Source: an uncultured Oscillospiraceae bacterium | Lineage (GTDB): Bacteria; Bacillota; Clostridia; Oscillospirales; Oscillospiraceae | Length of the DNA: 14,674 nucleotides | Reading direction: 5' to 3' | NCBI GenBank assembly: GCA_934565615.1 | Contig: CAKTIH010000051.1 | Span: forward strand, 1 to 14,674 | Shown: piece after piece, positions 13,785-14,674 of the stretch | Position numbering within the stretch: position 1 is the stretch's first letter | Layout of the letters: each line of letters begins with the position of its first letter | Notes under the pieces: model-generated | The model's input: the letters and a program-made list of their open reading frames with translations, nothing else | Told to the model about the DNA's origin: nothing | Database searches by the model: none | Translations under genes and position numbers: made by a program

Positions 13785-13808
13785 GAAGTATACTGAAATA
13801 TCAAATCA
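13779..13808 (-). promoter_or_regulatory. Candidate antiterminator hairpin
   Basis: TGATTTGA (13801-13808 on the minus strand) pairs over eight bases with TCAAATCA (13786-13779), with a 14-base loop. The second arm shares six bases (13779-13784) with the 5' arm of the terminator, so the two structures exclude each other. The first arm starts directly after the leader-peptide stop codon, where a terminating ribosome would cover it. The stem is weaker than the terminator, so the switch would be kinetic. Confidence 0.5.
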
Positions 13809-14060
13809 TCACACCGCTGCCAAAACCGGTCGCCTGCTATCTGTGCCGCTAATTATGCTTATAATTATGCATATGGATACGGTAATAACTCGTACGGCGG
13901 CAACAAAAATGGACACTGCGTTAACAGTGTCCATAGTAAGCAGGAGGGCGGTATTGGTGCAGTCGGCGGACTGCTGACGAGAAGAGCATGCAGCAGCGGA
14001 CTCATCTGCGCGAGCGCATGAGCCGGTGGTATTGAAGCGGTTTGCGAAGCGTTCAAACAT
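13809..14060 (-). CDS. Leader peptide of the liv operon, rich in Leu/Ile/Val
   Basis: This 83-codon frame is the first on the transcript, about 24 bases after the predicted start site, with AAAGGAG 9 bases before the ATG. Residues 1-38 contain no Leu, Ile or Val. Residues 39-70 contain 17, including LLL (39-41), VRVITV (56-61) and ICIIISII (63-70). This bias, the stop codon directly before a candidate antiterminator, and the terminator before livK fit ribosome-mediated attenuation, as in ilv and leu leaders of enteric bacteria. It would sense charged Leu/Ile/Val tRNA by stalling. It is longer than a typical leader peptide and could instead be a small membrane protein with one helix (about 45-70). 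Confidence 0.6.
   Translation of the reverse strand: MFERFANRFNTTGSCARADESAAACSSRQQSADCTNTALLLTMDTVNAVSIFVAAVRVITVSICIIISIISGTDSRRPVLAAV
13902..13934 (-). terminator. Terminator-like hairpin inside the leader gene
   Basis: ATGGACACTG and its complement (13925-13934 / 13909-13918) form a perfect 10-bp stem with a 6-base loop, followed on the minus strand by TTTTGTT. It starts three bases after the LLL codons of the leader peptide. A translating or stalled ribosome would keep it open, whereas an untranslated leader would terminate here. Confidence 0.6.
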
Positions 14061-14090
14061 CTGCTGTATCTCCTTTCGTTTGATGGGCGT

Positions 14091-14119
14091 ACTTTAGCAC
14101 CGTAAGCCGCGGCTGTCAA
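14091..14119 (-). promoter_or_regulatory. Promoter of the liv operon
   Basis: On the minus strand a perfect TTGACA (14114-14119) is followed after 17 bases by TAAAGT (14091-14096). Transcription would start near 14084. No CodY-type operator was recognised by eye. Confidence 0.65.
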
Positions 14120-14192
14120 GTGCCTTTTTTATTTTTCACTCATTCTGACAAAACGCCCAAAATCGCAGGGGCTTTTTTCTACACTTTGCACA

Positions 14193-14305
14193 GCGTCAGA
14201 ATAACATCGCAAGGTCTTGTCGCGCCGCAAGCGGCACGGCATCGACCGGCGATATTATTCTTCCTTTTCCTCGCAAACCCACTTCGTTGGGCTTTGCTCG
14301 GAGCA
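14193..14305 (+). repeat. Copy 2 of the dispersed structured repeat
   Basis: It matches the reverse complement of 12169-12282. Shared blocks include GCGTCAGAATAA, GACCGGCGATATTATTC, TTCCTTTTCCTCGCAAACCC and GGGCTTTGCTCGGAG. It lies upstream of the liv promoter. The differences from copy 1 fall partly in paired positions and keep the pairing. Confidence 0.8.
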
Positions 14306-14329
14306 TTGGTGCTTCGCACCGTGGTAATG

Positions 14330-14367
14330 GATATAAGAAAGGACGGGGACTTGCGGTATCCCCGTCC
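14330..14367 (-). terminator. Intrinsic terminator on the minus strand
   Basis: GGACGGGGA (14341-14349) and its complement (14359-14367) form a 9-bp stem, followed on the minus strand by TTTCTTATAT. It would end a transcript arriving from the right, either an unseen gene or a short RNA starting near 14475. Confidence 0.65.
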
Positions 14368-14674
14368 GGACATGACAGACCTTACCGTGCCCGCCGCGAG
14401 GATGTGCATTCGCGGCCTGACAGGAGGCCTATCGTATACCGCTCAGTGCTATGCTCCAATCACCCTGCGGTATTTGTACCATTGTATATCAAAAACGCCG
14501 GTTTGCATAGGGCTAATCTTAAGAAATACAAAATTTTGAAAAATCGCACAAATTCGGCGGGTCGTTTCTGTTGAAAGCGAGAAAAAATCCAGACGATCAA
14601 AAACCATGTCTTAATGTCAGATACCAGAGCAGAGGGGGAGCTTGAGGGGGGGCAAGGCCTGCCTCAAATTGGAT
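14368..14674. other. No supported gene; possible structured RNA on the minus strand
   Basis: I find no credible coding region. On the minus strand a TACAAT box (14481-14486), with a poor -35, could start an RNA that ends at the terminator 14330-14367. In between are complementary pairs 14436-14442 / 14467-14473, 14414-14418 / 14425-14429 and, as an alternative to the last, 14394-14399 / 14410-14415. It does not match any RNA family I know. The far right is AT-rich and otherwise featureless. Confidence 0.3.

Noticed and set aside
13714..14090. T-box riboswitch in front of livK
   Set aside because: I looked for the conserved AGGGTGGNACCGCG block before the terminator on the minus strand and did not find it. 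The leader instead contains an open frame rich in Leu, Ile and Val.
13865..14119. 84-residue minus-strand frame overlapping the leader gene
   Set aside because: Its start lies in the promoter spacer and -35 region, upstream of the predicted transcription start, so it would not be on the mRNA. It lacks a binding site.
14179..14409. 76-residue minus-strand frame
   Set aside because: It is read through the terminator at 14330-14367 and the structured repeat. Similar frames appear wherever the repeat occurs, so it is not a gene.

Overview
All protein genes that I accept lie on the minus strand. The organism looks like a GC-rich, Gram-positive member of the Clostridia, probably a gut Oscillospiraceae-type bacterium. 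The reasons are near-consensus AGGAGG ribosome binding sites, SipW-type signal peptidases with TasA/camelysin-like substrates, a sortase-type cell wall sorting signal, a DUF285/BspA-type leucine-rich repeat surface protein and a lipoprotein-type substrate-binding protein. This placement is inference; no rRNA or tRNA is present to confirm it.

Left half (read right to left, 7896 to 492): a seven-gene surface and secretion operon. It starts at a promoter at 7978-8006. The order is a SipW-like signal peptidase, a TasA-like secreted subunit, a related but sortase-anchored protein, a second SipW-like signal peptidase, a second TasA-like subunit, a 967-residue DUF285 repeat protein and a 358-residue secreted protein with two copies of an unrecognised domain. 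It ends at an intrinsic terminator (448-475). The likely logic is that the two dedicated peptidases mature the TasA-like subunits, which form a fibre or matrix, while the anchored relative ties it to the wall and the last two proteins provide surface adhesion or spacing. The first 447 bases contain only hairpins.

Middle (7897-8526): a compact noncoding-looking segment. It holds a very small 27-codon gene on the minus strand with a perfect but stem-sequestered ribosome binding site. On the plus strand, a promoter with perfect consensus boxes drives a predicted ~95-nt RNA that ends inside that small gene. The layout resembles a type I toxin-antitoxin or another antisense-controlled small peptide. 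A (TA)12 run lies upstream of the surface-operon promoter.

Right half (14119 down to 8527): a branched-chain amino acid ABC transporter operon, livK-livH-livM-livG-livF. It starts at a TTGACA promoter (14091-14119). Between promoter and livK lies a ~370-nt leader. The leader encodes an 83-residue peptide with no Leu, Ile or Val in its first 38 residues, then 17 in the next 32. The peptide gene is followed by a strong terminator and an alternative hairpin that excludes it, as expected of ribosome-mediated attenuation. A ~113-bp structured repeat occurs twice in inverted orientation around livK, with compensatory base changes in its hairpins. The last 300 bases hold no gene that I can support, only a possible structured RNA.
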